Assembly: GCF_006442815.1 (NCBI RefSeq)
Contig: NZ_VFVL01000005.1
Coordinates: 205,806 to 269,805, forward strand
Reading direction: 5' to 3'
Origin: Mesorhizobium sp. B2-4-3
GTDB taxonomy: Bacteria > Pseudomonadota > Alphaproteobacteria > Rhizobiales > Rhizobiaceae
DNA length: 64,000 nt
The notes beneath the pieces were generated by a model that was not told where the DNA came from, searched no databases, and worked only from the letters and a program-made list of their open reading frames with translations. A program made the translations under genes and the position numbers. Numbering within the stretch: position 1 is the stretch's first letter; every line of letters begins with the position of its first letter. Positions 42,662 through 51,679 of the stretch are shown one piece after another.

Positions 42662-42744
42662 GGCTGTCTCCGGCGGGTTCTTGTGTTGCTTCGAAAAATA
42701 CGAATAATCCTTCAGGTTTCCAATTCGCATTTCGGCGAGCGACC

Positions 42745-43380
42745 ATGATCCAACGCTCAAGCCCTTCAATTTCCACCCGAAAACAGCCAAAACAGGCGCG
42801 CGCCACCGAGCTTGTCGCGGCGATTCTGCAGGCGGCTGCTCAGGTTTTGGCGAGCGAGGGGGCGCAGCGTTTCACCACCACGCGCGTCGCCGAAAAAGCC
42901 GGCGTCAGCGTCGGCTCGCTCTACCAATATTTCCCGAACAAGGCCGCGCTTCTGTTCCGCCTGCAAAGCGACGAATGGCACCAGACGACCGAGCTCTTGT
43001 GCGGCATTCTCGAAAACGCCGAGCTATCGCCTCTCGAACGGATAAGAACGCTGGTTCACGCCTTCATCCGCTCCGAATGCGCGGAGGCGGCGGTGCGCGG
43101 CGCGCTGAACGACGCGGCGCCGCTCTATCGGGATGCGCCTGAGGCGCAGGAGGCAAAGGCCATGGCCGACCGCACGGTCGAGGCCTTCCTGCGGGAAGTG
43201 CTGCCCGATGCTTCTGCTGCTGTCCGCGCCATGACTGGCACGTTGATCATGAAGACGCTGAGCGCCGTGGGGGCGGATTTTTCGGAAAAGGAGCGAATGG
43301 CCGATGAGATCGAAGCCTATTCCGATGCGCTCGCCGGCATGTTCTGCGCCTATCTCCTAAGTCTCGGCCATCGCGGCTGA
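42745..43380 (+). CDS. TetR/AcrR-family transcriptional regulator
   Basis: 211 residues from the ATG at 42745 (MIQRSSPSISTRKQPKQARA); the frame extends upstream across the methyltransferase promoter. The HTH is ELVAAILQAAAQVLASEGAQRFTTTRVAEKAGVSVGSLYQYFPNKAALL, typical of TetR. The C-terminal helical ligand domain contains the TetR_C-like RSECAEAAVRGALNDAAPLYRD. It is divergent from the methyltransferase gene and probably represses it. Confidence 0.9.
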   Translation: MIQRSSPSISTRKQPKQARATELVAAILQAAAQVLASEGAQRFTTTRVAEKAGVSVGSLYQYFPNKAALLFRLQSDEWHQTTELLCGILENAELSPLERIRTLVHAFIRSECAEAAVRGALNDAAPLYRDAPEAQEAKAMADRTVEAFLREVLPDASAAVRAMTGTLIMKTLSAVGADFSEKERMADEIEAYSDALAGMFCAYLLSLGHRG

Positions 43381-43389
43381 GTTTTGAGG

Positions 43390-46300
43390 TCATTCCGCCG
43401 CCGGCGCCAGCGGCCTGACGCGCGCCATCATCGAGCGCAGCACCGCCGGCTTCAGCGGCTTGTTGACGACCGGAATGTCGAGCCGGCCGGCAGCCGCGCG
43501 CACCTCGCTCGAGCGGTCGGCGGTGACCAGCACGCAGGCAAGGTCCTGTCCGTAGGCGGCGCGCAGCGTGGCGATCGCATCGAGCCCGGTGCCGCCGTCG
43601 AGATGATAGTCGGCAAGCACCAGGTCCGGTTTCGGCGCGCCGAGCTTCAAGAGATCGCCTGATCCCGAAGCCGTCTCGACATGGCATCCCCAGCCTTCGA
43701 GCAGCAGCCGCATGCCGTCGAGGATGCGCGCGTCATTGTCGATGCACAGCACATTGAGCCCGGCAAGCGTCGAGGCGGAGCGGGCCGGCGCCTTGCCGGT
43801 TTCGCGCGGCGGCGCGGCGACCGCCGCGACCGGCAGGATGACGGAAAAACGCGTGCCCCTGCCGGGGTTGGAGTAGATGCGGATCTCGAGCCTCAGTACC
43901 CTGGCGATACGGTCGACGATGGAGAGCCCGAGGCCAAGGCCTTCGGCCTCGCGCACGCCCTCGTCGAGGCGCGTGAACTCGTGGAAGACCGTGTTGAGCT
44001 TGTCGCCGGCAATGCCGATGCCGGTGTCGATCACCTGGATCTCGGCCAGTTCGCCGCGTCGCCGCACTCCAACCAGGATGCGGCCCTGGCGCGTGTATTT
44101 GATGGCGTTGGAAACGAGGTTCTGGATCAGCCGGCGCAAAAGGTTCCGGTCGGTCATGACGCCTAGCGAGGATGGGATGATCGTGAGCTCGAGCTTCTTT
44201 TCAGCGGCAAGCGGGCGGAAATCGTTGCCGATCTGGCCGAGCAGCCCGCCGAGGTTGAAGGCGGCGTTCTCGGGCTTCATGGCGCCGGCGTCGAGCCGCG
44301 AGATGTCGAGCACGGCGCCGAGGATGGTCTCGACCGATTCCAGCGAGGATTCGATATTGATCGCGGCCTTGCCGGCCGGTCCCTTGCCCGCCTTCTCGAT
44401 CAGCGACGAGCAATAGAGCCGGGCGGCGTTGAGCGGCTGCAGGATGTCGTGACCGGCGGCGGCCAGGAAGCGCGTCTTGCCGAGATTGGCTTCCTCGGCC
44501 AGCATCTGCGCCTGCGCCAGTTCCTCGTTGACGCGCGTGAGCTCGATCGTGCGGGTCTTGACCCGTTGCTCCAGCGATTCATTGGCCCGCTTCAGCGCCA
44601 GGTCCTGCTCGACGCGGCCGGAAATGTCGGCATAGGTGGCGACGATGCCGCCGTCGGGCATCGGGTTGGAGCGCAGCTCCAGGATGCGGCCGCTGGTCTT
44701 CAGCTCCATTTGCCACGGGCCGGCGAAACTGGTCAGCCGGTTGAGCGTCGTCACGCGCTGGTCGGCGGGGATGTCGCCACGCTCGGCGAGATGGCGCAGG
44801 ATCCGGTCGAGCGAGACGCCGACTTGGCCCATCTCGTCCGGCAGGTCGAACAGCAGCCGGTATTGCCGGTTCCAGCAGATCAGTCGGAAATCGCGATCGA
44901 AGACGGTGATGCCTTGCTCCATCTGGTCGAGCGCGATCTGAAGCAGGTCGCGATTGTGCTGCAGCGCCTCGGTGGCGTCGTCGAGCAGCTTGAAGGCATC
45001 CTTGGAGTCGCGGTCGTTGCGGCGGAACAGCAGCGACAGGATCAGCCGCGCCGAGGACGAGCCGACGGCGCTCGCCAGCAACTGCTCCGAGAAGCGGATG
45101 ACATCCATGCTGGCCTGTTCGGTACCGTGCAGGGAGACCTTCGCGTCCCTCTCGAAGGATTGGAACGAGCGCTCCGTGCGCTCGACGCCGAGATAGCGCG
45201 AGATCGTGTCCTTCAGGTCGTTGACGGTGACGGCGGTGCGGAAGCGTCTGAGGCTGGGCATCGGGCCTGCCTCGCGCGGCACGAAGATCGCCGCCTGGAT
45301 GCGCTCCAGCGGCACGGATGCGCGGGAGAGGGAGCCGAGGACAAAAAACAGCGCGTTGACCGAGAGGCTCCACAGCACGCCATGGTTCAGCGGCTCGCCG
45401 ACGGTGCCGAACAGCGCCTGCGGCCTCAACGCCTCGAAGCCGAACAGGCCGTGGGCGACGATGTCGGAAGCGGGACCGACGAGCGAGGGGAGCAGCAGCG
45501 TGTAGCCCCAGACGGCGATGCCGGCGACCATGCCGAGCGCGGCGCCCCGGCCATTGGCGCGGCGCCAGATCAGGCCGCCGATCAGCGCGGGCGAGAATTG
45601 CGCAATCGCGGCAAACGACATCAGGCCGATCGACGACAGCCGCGCGCTATTAGTGCTCTCGCGATAATAGAGGAAGGCGATGAACAGCATGATGAAGATC
45701 GAGGCGCGGCGCACATTGAGGATGAGCGTCGACCAGTCCTCGTTCTCCGAGGAACTGGTCTTGAGCACGCGCCGCACGAACAGCGGGATGACGAGATCGT
45801 TCGAGATCATGATCGACAGCGCGACGCTCTCGACGATCACCATAGCGGTCGCCGCCGACAGGCCGCCGACAAAGGCGGCCATCGCCAGCAGGTCATGCCC
45901 GCTGAGCAGCGGCAGCGACAGCACGTAGAGGTCGCTGCTGGTCCTGGCGCCGACCAGCGACAGGCCGGCAAAGGCGATCGGCAGCACGAAGAGGTTGATC
46001 GCCACGAGGTAGAGCGGGAACACCCAGGTCGCGGTGCGCAACTCCGCCTCGCTGCGGTTCTCGACGATGGTCACGTAGAACTGCCGCGGCAGCATCAGCA
46101 CGGCAAAGCCGCTCAGGCCGGTCAGCACCAGCCAGGTGGCCAGAGAGGTGCTGTAGCTCATGGCCTGGCGCACCTGGCCGTTTCCGGCGAGCTTGGCGAA
46201 CATGTCGCCGGGCCCGCCGAAGATCAGGAACGTCACCATCAGGCCGATCGCGAGAAAGGCGGCGAGCTTGACCACGGTCTCGACCGCCACCGCGAGCACC

Positions 46301-46884
46301 AGGCCGTCCTGATGTTCCGTGGCGTCGGCATGGCGGGTGCCGAACAGCACCGCGAACAGCGCCAAAAGCATCGCCACCACGAGCGAGATATCGCTGACGA
46401 ACGGATCGAAGGAGGGCGGCGAGCCGGTATAGTGCTCGACCATCAGGCTGACGGAGCCCGAGATCGCCTTCAGCTGCAGCGCGATATAGGGCACCGCGCC
46501 GATGGTCGCGATCAGCGTCGCGATCGCCGAGACGGTGAAGCTCTTGCCGTAGCGCGCGCCGAGGAAGTCGGCGATCGAGGTGATCTTCTCGCTTTTTGCC
46601 AGCCGGATCATGCGGCTGAGCAGCGGGAAGCCGAACACGAAGACCAGCACCGGGCCGGTGTAGATGCCGAGGAATTCGAGGCCGCGCTCGGAGGACAGGC
46701 CGACCGAGCCGAAGAAGGTCCAGGACGTGCAATAGATGGCAAGGCTGAGCGCGTAGATGAAGGGACGCGCGCGACCGAAGCCGGCGGTTGCCGCACGCCG
46801 GTCGCCGACGCTGGCGATGGCAAAAAGCAGCGTCACATAGGCGATCGCGATGATGACGACGAACCAGCCTAACACGGTCCGCAC
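43390..46884 (-). CDS. Hybrid histidine kinase with N-terminal sodium/solute-symporter domain
   Basis: 1164 residues. Residues ~1-500 form a 12-13-helix sodium:solute symporter domain (SKSEKITSIADFLGARYGKSFTVSAIATLIATIGAVPYIALQLKAI is a family hallmark). A PAS domain (~640-760), a coiled coil, a HisKA domain with AAGHDILQPLNAARLYCSSLI, an HATPase domain (NLVSNAIKYT, DTGIGIAGDKL, GLGLGLSIVDRI) and a C-terminal receiver (~1040-1160; phosphoacceptor in LVLADYHLDGG) follow. This resembles CbrA/ErcS'-type kinases that couple transport or carbon status to a NarL-type regulator. Its regulator is not adjacent. Its C-terminus is convergent with the TetR gene. Confidence 0.9.
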   Translation of the reverse strand: MRTVLGWFVVIIAIAYVTLLFAIASVGDRRAATAGFGRARPFIYALSLAIYCTSWTFFGSVGLSSERGLEFLGIYTGPVLVFVFGFPLLSRMIRLAKSEKITSIADFLGARYGKSFTVSAIATLIATIGAVPYIALQLKAISGSVSLMVEHYTGSPPSFDPFVSDISLVVAMLLALFAVLFGTRHADATEHQDGLVLAVAVETVVKLAAFLAIGLMVTFLIFGGPGDMFAKLAGNGQVRQAMSYSTSLATWLVLTGLSGFAVLMLPRQFYVTIVENRSEAELRTATWVFPLYLVAINLFVLPIAFAGLSLVGARTSSDLYVLSLPLLSGHDLLAMAAFVGGLSAATAMVIVESVALSIMISNDLVIPLFVRRVLKTSSSENEDWSTLILNVRRASIFIMLFIAFLYYRESTNSARLSSIGLMSFAAIAQFSPALIGGLIWRRANGRGAALGMVAGIAVWGYTLLLPSLVGPASDIVAHGLFGFEALRPQALFGTVGEPLNHGVLWSLSVNALFFVLGSLSRASVPLERIQAAIFVPREAGPMPSLRRFRTAVTVNDLKDTISRYLGVERTERSFQSFERDAKVSLHGTEQASMDVIRFSEQLLASAVGSSSARLILSLLFRRNDRDSKDAFKLLDDATEALQHNRDLLQIALDQMEQGITVFDRDFRLICWNRQYRLLFDLPDEMGQVGVSLDRILRHLAERGDIPADQRVTTLNRLTSFAGPWQMELKTSGRILELRSNPMPDGGIVATYADISGRVEQDLALKRANESLEQRVKTRTIELTRVNEELAQAQMLAEEANLGKTRFLAAAGHDILQPLNAARLYCSSLIEKAGKGPAGKAAINIESSLESVETILGAVLDISRLDAGAMKPENAAFNLGGLLGQIGNDFRPLAAEKKLELTIIPSSLGVMTDRNLLRRLIQNLVSNAIKYTRQGRILVGVRRRGELAEIQVIDTGIGIAGDKLNTVFHEFTRLDEGVREAEGLGLGLSIVDRIARVLRLEIRIYSNPGRGTRFSVILPVAAVAAPPRETGKAPARSASTLAGLNVLCIDNDARILDGMRLLLEGWGCHVETASGSGDLLKLGAPKPDLVLADYHLDGGTGLDAIATLRAAYGQDLACVLVTADRSSEVRAAAGRLDIPVVNKPLKPAVLRSMMARVRPLAPAAE

Positions 46885-46894
46885 TTCCTCCCTG

Positions 46895-46943
46895 GAGCAT
46901 GATGCCGAAAAGTGGGGAGCGGTTTTCGGGCGACATCATGCTC
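46895..46943. repeat. AAAAGTG-core palindromic element (copy E)
   Basis: GAGCATGATG (46895-46904) and CATCATGCTC (46934-46943) are perfect 10-base arms; CCGAAAAGTGGGGAGCGG and TTTTCGGG make the inner stem. The outer arms differ from copies A-D while the core is kept. It lies in the 297-base kinase/mscL divergent gap, where a smaller CCGGTT/AACCGG stem (47083-47098) is the only other structure I see. Confidence 0.7.
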
Positions 46944-47181
46944 TGTTTCTTGACTTGAAGCCGGTTCCTTATCCGGTTCTTACAACGCAATCACAGCTCC
47001 AAGCGTGAGTCCATCGCGGCTTTCGGCGCATATGTGCTTGATGACGCCGCGTAAACACAAACCGGTGCCTTAGCCCTTTTTCCGGTTTTGCAACCGGGGG
47101 TTTTTGTTATTGTGAGCCTGGGCTGGTGCCGAAGGACATGGGTGAGGCGGCAGCGCGGCCCGTCATGGCAAGGAGGGTCGA

Positions 47182-47601
47182 ATGCTCAAAGAATTCCAGG
47201 AATTCATTTCCAAGGGCAATGTGATGGACTTGGCCGTCGGCGTCATCATCGGCGCCGCCTTCTCCAAGATCGTCGATTCGCTCGTCAACGACATCATCAT
47301 GCCGATCGTTGGCGCGATCTTCGGCGGACTGGACTTCAACAATTACTTCTTCGGGCTGTCCTCGAACGTCCATTCGACCGCGTTGGCCGATGCCAAGAAA
47401 GAAGGCGCGGTCTTTGCCTATGGCAGCTTCATCACGGTCGTGCTGAACTTCCTGATCCTTGCCTTCATCATCTTCCTGATGGTCAAGGCGGTGAACAATC
47501 TGCGCAAGCGGCTGGAGCGCGAGAAGCCGGCCGCCGCCGCGGCCCCGCCCGCCGATGTCGCGCTGCTGACCGAAATCCGCGACCTGCTCGCGAAACGGTA
47601 A
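47182..47601 (+). CDS. mscL: Large-conductance mechanosensitive channel
   Basis: 139 residues. The MscL pattern is complete: an N-terminal amphipathic helix ([41 protein letters not shown]), a periplasmic loop, a second membrane helix ([24 protein letters not shown]) and a charged C-terminal helix. It opens under hypo-osmotic stress to release solutes. The ATG at 47182 follows AAGGAGG. A strong terminator follows the gene. Confidence 0.96.
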   Translation: MLKEFQEFISKGNVMDLAVGVIIGAAFSKIVDSLVNDIIMPIVGAIFGGLDFNNYFFGLSSNVHSTALADAKKEGAVFAYGSFITVVLNFLILAFIIFLMVKAVNNLRKRLEREKPAAAAAPPADVALLTEIRDLLAKR

Positions 47602-47624
47602 CTCCGCAACGAGCGCCCTGGACC

Positions 47625-47654
47625 AAAACCCCGGCCGCTTGCGGCCGGGGTTTT
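47625..47654. terminator. Strong intrinsic terminator after mscL
   Basis: AAAACCCCGGCCGC (47625-47638) and GCGGCCGGGGTTTT (47641-47654) pair perfectly around TT and end in a T run; the A run on the other side makes it potentially bidirectional. It lies 24 bases after the mscL stop and before the aminotransferase gene. Confidence 0.9.
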
Positions 47655-47712
47655 CTGTTTGCGGCTGTCGTAAAAGAGGCTAGCAGTCACGAAAAACCGG
47701 ACGGATTCTTGC

Positions 47713-48879
47713 ATGACCCTGATCCAGACCTTGCGCACCGAAGCCCGTGCGGCGCCCGAAAGCGGCATCGTCGCCGTCGTCAATCACGGCCGCCTGCGCG
47801 AAGGCCTGATCCCGCTCTGGGCCGGTGAGGGCGATTTACCGACGCCTTCCTTCATCAGCGATGCCGCTGCCAAGGGGCTGGCCGACGGCGAGACGTTCTA
47901 TACCTGGCAGAAGGGCATTCCCGCGCTCAGGCAGGCGCTCGCCCGCTACTACGCCAGGCACTTCGGCAGGACCTTCGCCGAAGAAGAGTTCATCGTCACC
48001 GGATCCGGCATGCACGCCATCCAGCTGGCCATCGACGCGATCGCCGGCAGCGGCGACGAGGTGATCTATCTCTCGCCGGCCTGGCCGAATTTCGCCGCGG
48101 CCGCCGGCGTGGCGGGCGCCGTGCCGGTGCCGGTCACCCTCGACCAGTCCGGCAATGGCTGGTCCTGCGACGTCGACAAGATCGCCTCCGCGATCACGCC
48201 GCGCACGAAGCTGTTGTTCATCAACACGCCGTCCAACCCGACCGGCTGGACGGCCGACAAGGAGACGCTCCAGGCGATCCTCGATCTCGCCCGCCAAAAG
48301 GGCCTGTGGATCATTGCCGACGAGATCTATTCGTTGTTCCACTACGGCCATGGCCGCGCGCCGTCCTTCCTCGACATCGCCACGGCCGACGACCGTATCC
48401 TGTTCGTCAACAGTTTCTCCAAGAACTGGGCGATGACCGGCTGGCGCGTCGGTTGGATCAAGACCCATCCCGCTCTGCAGCAGGTGTTCGAGAACCTGAT
48501 CCAGTACTCGACCTCGGGCGTCGCCCAGTTCATGCAGCGCGGCGCGGTCGCCGCCCTTGACGAGGGCGACGGCTTCATCGCCGAACAGGTGGAGCGCGCG
48601 CGTGCCGCCCGCGATCTCGTCTGCGGCATTCTGGGCGAAACCGGCAAGGCGCGTTTCACTGTACCGCAGGGCGCCTTCTACCTGTTCTTCAGGGTCGACG
48701 GCATCACCGATTCCCGAACCGCCGCCTTCGACATCGTCGACAACGCCAATGTCGGCTTGGCGCCTGGCACCGCCTTCGGCCCCGGCGGCGAAGCTTTCCT
48801 CAGACTATGCTTCCATCGCCGCCTCGATCAGCTCGAGGAAGCGGCGCATCGCCTGGCGAAATGGATGAAGACGGTGTAA
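47713..48879 (+). CDS. Class I/II PLP-dependent aminotransferase
   Basis: 388 residues, aspartate-aminotransferase fold type I. FYTWQKGIPALRQALARYYARHFG, GSGMHAIQLAIDAIAGSGDEVIYLSPAWPNFAAA, NTPSNPTGWTADKETL, IIADEIYSLFHYG and the PLP lysine in FVNSFSKNWAMTGWRVGW cover the active site. The start is the ATG at 47713. It follows the mscL terminator and is convergent with hemA, so it is monocistronic. Substrate (aromatic, branched or other amino acid) cannot be set. Confidence 0.88.
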   Translation: MTLIQTLRTEARAAPESGIVAVVNHGRLREGLIPLWAGEGDLPTPSFISDAAAKGLADGETFYTWQKGIPALRQALARYYARHFGRTFAEEEFIVTGSGMHAIQLAIDAIAGSGDEVIYLSPAWPNFAAAAGVAGAVPVPVTLDQSGNGWSCDVDKIASAITPRTKLLFINTPSNPTGWTADKETLQAILDLARQKGLWIIADEIYSLFHYGHGRAPSFLDIATADDRILFVNSFSKNWAMTGWRVGWIKTHPALQQVFENLIQYSTSGVAQFMQRGAVAALDEGDGFIAEQVERARAARDLVCGILGETGKARFTVPQGAFYLFFRVDGITDSRTAAFDIVDNANVGLAPGTAFGPGGEAFLRLCFHRRLDQLEEAAHRLAKWMKTV

Positions 48880-48890
48880 GCGAGGCGGCT

Positions 48891-50168
48891 TCAGCCGCCT
48901 GACTTCGGCACCAGCAGCGGAATGATCCGATCGGTCTTGGCGACAGCGGGACGGCCGGAGCTGGCATAGGGAATGCCCAGCGCATCCCAGGTCTCGACCA
49001 GCGCATCCTGCAATTCGGCGATCAGCGCGTCCGAATGGAACGGCGTCGGCGTTATGCGCAGCCGCTCGGTGCCGCGCGGCACGGTCGGATAGTTGATCGG
49101 CTGGATGTAGATGCCGTGCACGCCGAGCAGGCGGTCGCTGGCCATCTTGCAAAGCTCGGGGTCGCCGACCAGCACCGGCACGATATGGGTGGCCGATTCC
49201 ATCACCGGCAAGCCGGCGGCGGCAAGCACCTGCTTGGTGCGCGTCGCCTGGCGCTGCTGCGCGTCGCGCTCGGCCTGCGAGCGTTTGAGGTGGCGGATAG
49301 AGGCGGTGGTCGCGGCGGCGATGGCCGGCGGCAGCGCGGTGGTGAAGATGAAGCCCGGCGCATAGGAACGCACGGCGTCGATGACAGCACTGGTGCCGGT
49401 GATGTAGCCGCCCAGCGTGCCGAACGCCTTGGCCAGCGTGCCCTGGATGACGTCGAGGCGGTCGGCCAGGCCTTCGCGCTCGGTGATGCCGCCGCCACGC
49501 GGTCCGTACATGCCCACGGCATGGACCTCGTCGATATAGGTCATGGCATTGTAGCGCTCGGCGAGCTCGACGATCTCTCTGATCGGCGCGATGTCGCCGT
49601 CCATCGAATAGACGCTTTCGAAGACGATCAGCTTGGCGCGTTCGCGGCCCGCCGCCTGCAGCAGGCTTTCCAGATGCGCGACGTCGTTGTGGCGGAAGAT
49701 CTTCTTTTCCGCGCCCGAACGGCGCACGCCTTCGATCATCGAGGCATGGTTGAGCTCGTCCGAGATGATCAGGCAGTTGGGGAGCAGCCGCGCGATCGTC
49801 GAGATCGAGGCCTCGTTGGAGACGAAGCCAGAGGTGAAGACAAGGGCTGCTTCCTTGTCGTGCAGGTCGGCGAGCTCATGCTCGAGCTCGACCAGCGGGT
49901 TGGAGGTGCCGGAGATGTTGCGGGTGCCGCCGGCGCCCGAACCCATCTTGCCGGCCGCGTTCTGGAAGGCGGCGATCACATCCGCGTTCTGGCCCATGCC
50001 GAGATAGTCGTTGGAGCACCATACAGTGATTTCCTGGGCGCGGCCGTTGGAACGCCAGATGGCACGCGGGAACTTGCCCACCATGCGCTCCAGGTCGGCG
50101 AAAACGCGGTAGCGACGCTCGGCGTGGAGCTGGTCGATCGCATCTTCGAAGAACCGCTGGTAATTCAT
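48891..50168 (-). CDS. hemA: 5-aminolevulinate synthase
   Basis: 425 residues, start [23 protein letters not shown] at 50168 (a longer frame begins at 50231 but lacks similarity). The enzyme condenses glycine and succinyl-CoA, the first step of haem synthesis in alphaproteobacteria. [86 protein letters not shown] and the PLP lysine in [14 protein letters not shown] are all seen. It is monocistronic, with a 328-base gap to galE that contains a palindromic element (50392-50419) and nothing else I recognise. Confidence 0.97.
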   Translation of the reverse strand: MNYQRFFEDAIDQLHAERRYRVFADLERMVGKFPRAIWRSNGRAQEITVWCSNDYLGMGQNADVIAAFQNAAGKMGSGAGGTRNISGTSNPLVELEHELADLHDKEAALVFTSGFVSNEASISTIARLLPNCLIISDELNHASMIEGVRRSGAEKKIFRHNDVAHLESLLQAAGRERAKLIVFESVYSMDGDIAPIREIVELAERYNAMTYIDEVHAVGMYGPRGGGITEREGLADRLDVIQGTLAKAFGTLGGYITGTSAVIDAVRSYAPGFIFTTALPPAIAAATTASIRHLKRSQAERDAQQRQATRTKQVLAAAGLPVMESATHIVPVLVGDPELCKMASDRLLGVHGIYIQPINYPTVPRGTERLRITPTPFHSDALIAELQDALVETWDALGIPYASSGRPAVAKTDRIIPLLVPKSGG

Positions 50169-50391
50169 GTCCACTTCCCAATTTTGCGGCGAATAATAGT
50201 CACTGCCCCATGCCGCGTCCACCGCACCCAACCGGTCAAAATGCCACGCCTTTACCCTGTTCCTAACGATGCCGGATCGTGGCCTATTCCCGGCTGTTTG
50301 AAGCAGCTTTGTTTCAGTACGATGCCTCGGACGGGAGGAACTGTTACGGAGTTAACATTATAAGGAGGCCAATGCATATCGCCCAAAAGTG

Positions 50392-50419
50392 CACAGCGGT
50401 TTGGGCGAACGACATCGGC
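50392..50419. repeat. AAAAGTG-core palindromic element (copy F, minimal)
   Basis: CGCCCAAA (50390-50397) and TTTGGGCG (50410-50417) are arms around AGTGCACAGCGG. It keeps the AAAAGTG...AGCGG...TTT core of the family but has only a short outer arm. It lies in the hemA/galE divergent gap. Confidence 0.6.
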
Positions 50420-50496
50420 TTTAACGGGCTTGCGGCGGGGTTTCCAGCACGGTGGCTGTTGAGACAGTTTCCGATAAATCTTGATCAGCGAGGTAG

Positions 50497-51495
50497 ATGA
50501 TGACGGTTTTGGTGACGGGCGGTGCCGGCTATATCGGCAGCCACATGGTCTGGGAGCTGCTGGACGCCGGCGAGAGCGTCGTGGTGCTCGACCGGCTTTC
50601 CACCGGCTTCGAATGGGCGGTGGCGCCCGAGGCGAAGCTCGTCGTCGGCGATGTCGCCGATCGCGACCTGGTCGGCCGGATCATCCGCGACAACAAGGTC
50701 GACGCCATCATCCACTTCGCCGGCTCGATCGTGGTGCCGGAATCGGTCGCCGACCCTCTCGGCTACTACGAAAACAACACCTGCAAGACCCGCACGCTGA
50801 TCGAAACCGCGGTGCGCGAAGGCGTGCCGCATTTCATCTTCTCCTCCACCGCCGCCGTCTATGGCGGCGCCGGGCTGGAGCCAGTGCGTGAGGATGCCCG
50901 CCTTGCGCCGGAATCGCCCTATGGCCTCTCCAAGCTGATGAGCGAGTGGATGCTGCGCGATGCCGCCCTAGCGCACGACATCCGCTACACGGCGCTGCGC
51001 TATTTCAACGTCGCCGGCGCCGATCCAAAGGGCCGCACCGGTCAGTCGACGCCCGGCGCCACGCATCTGATCAAGGTCGCCTGCGAGACCGCGCTCGGCA
51101 AGCGCCCCTTCATGCAGGTCTTCGGCAAGGACTATCCAACGCCGGACGGCACCTGCATGCGCGACTACATCCATGTCAGCGATCTCGCCGCCGCGCACCG
51201 GCTGGCGCTGCAGCGGCTGCGCGCCGGTGGTGAGAGCCTCGTCGCCAATTGCGGCTACAGCCACGGCTATTCGGTGCTGGAGGTGATCGACAGCGTGCGC
51301 CGCGCCTTCGGCCATGACTTCGATGTGCGCATGGGGGACCGCCGGCCGGGCGACGCCGCCGCCGTGGTCGCCAATTCCGAGCTTGCCCGCAAGGAACTCG
51401 GCTGGACGCCGCAGCGTGACGATCTCGACTTGATCGTCAACGATGCGCTGGCCTGGGAACGCATCCTGACGACCAAGAACTCCGTTCGAACCTGA
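50497..51495 (+). CDS. galE: UDP-glucose 4-epimerase
   Basis: 332 residues (ATG at 50497 or 50500). An extended short-chain dehydrogenase that interconverts UDP-glucose and UDP-galactose. VTGGAGYIGSHMVWELL is the NAD-binding motif; the catalytic Ser/Tyr/Lys are in FSSTAAVYGG and SPYGLSKLMSEWML; RYFNVAGAD and GTCMRDYIHVSDLA are family signatures. GAG-type Shine-Dalgarno GCGAGGTAG precedes. In rhizobia it supplies galactose for exopolysaccharide and lipopolysaccharide, but no such cluster is adjacent here. Confidence 0.95.
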   Translation: MMTVLVTGGAGYIGSHMVWELLDAGESVVVLDRLSTGFEWAVAPEAKLVVGDVADRDLVGRIIRDNKVDAIIHFAGSIVVPESVADPLGYYENNTCKTRTLIETAVREGVPHFIFSSTAAVYGGAGLEPVREDARLAPESPYGLSKLMSEWMLRDAALAHDIRYTALRYFNVAGADPKGRTGQSTPGATHLIKVACETALGKRPFMQVFGKDYPTPDGTCMRDYIHVSDLAAAHRLALQRLRAGGESLVANCGYSHGYSVLEVIDSVRRAFGHDFDVRMGDRRPGDAAAVVANSELARKELGWTPQRDDLDLIVNDALAWERILTTKNSVRT

Positions 51496-51565
51496 GTAAT
51501 TCCCGGGAAAAGTGTGTAGCGGTTGGGTTCGGCGACTTCGCCGTAGCCTTCCCTCCGGAATTGCG
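51496..51565. repeat. AAAAGTG-core palindromic element (copy D)
   Basis: GTAATTCC (51496-51503) and GGAATTGC (51557-51564) are outer arms with one mismatch. An internal hairpin GGTTCGGCGACTTCGCC matches the extra hairpin of copy B. It follows the galE stop directly (stop codon at 51493-51495). Confidence 0.7.
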
Positions 51566-51679
51566 TGATGAAACTGAGCTGTTGGGCCAAGGGCTCGTCC
51601 GTCGTCTTTAGACGCGGTATTGAGCCTCATGCAGCGGTGCGCGGAGGCGCGCTGCCCTGTTCGATCCTGAGGGGACGGC

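Noticed and set aside
44449..46872. An 807-codon forward frame opposite the hybrid kinase
   Set aside because: It mirrors the kinase codons, is dominated by Arg, Gln, His and Asp, and shows no motif or start signal.
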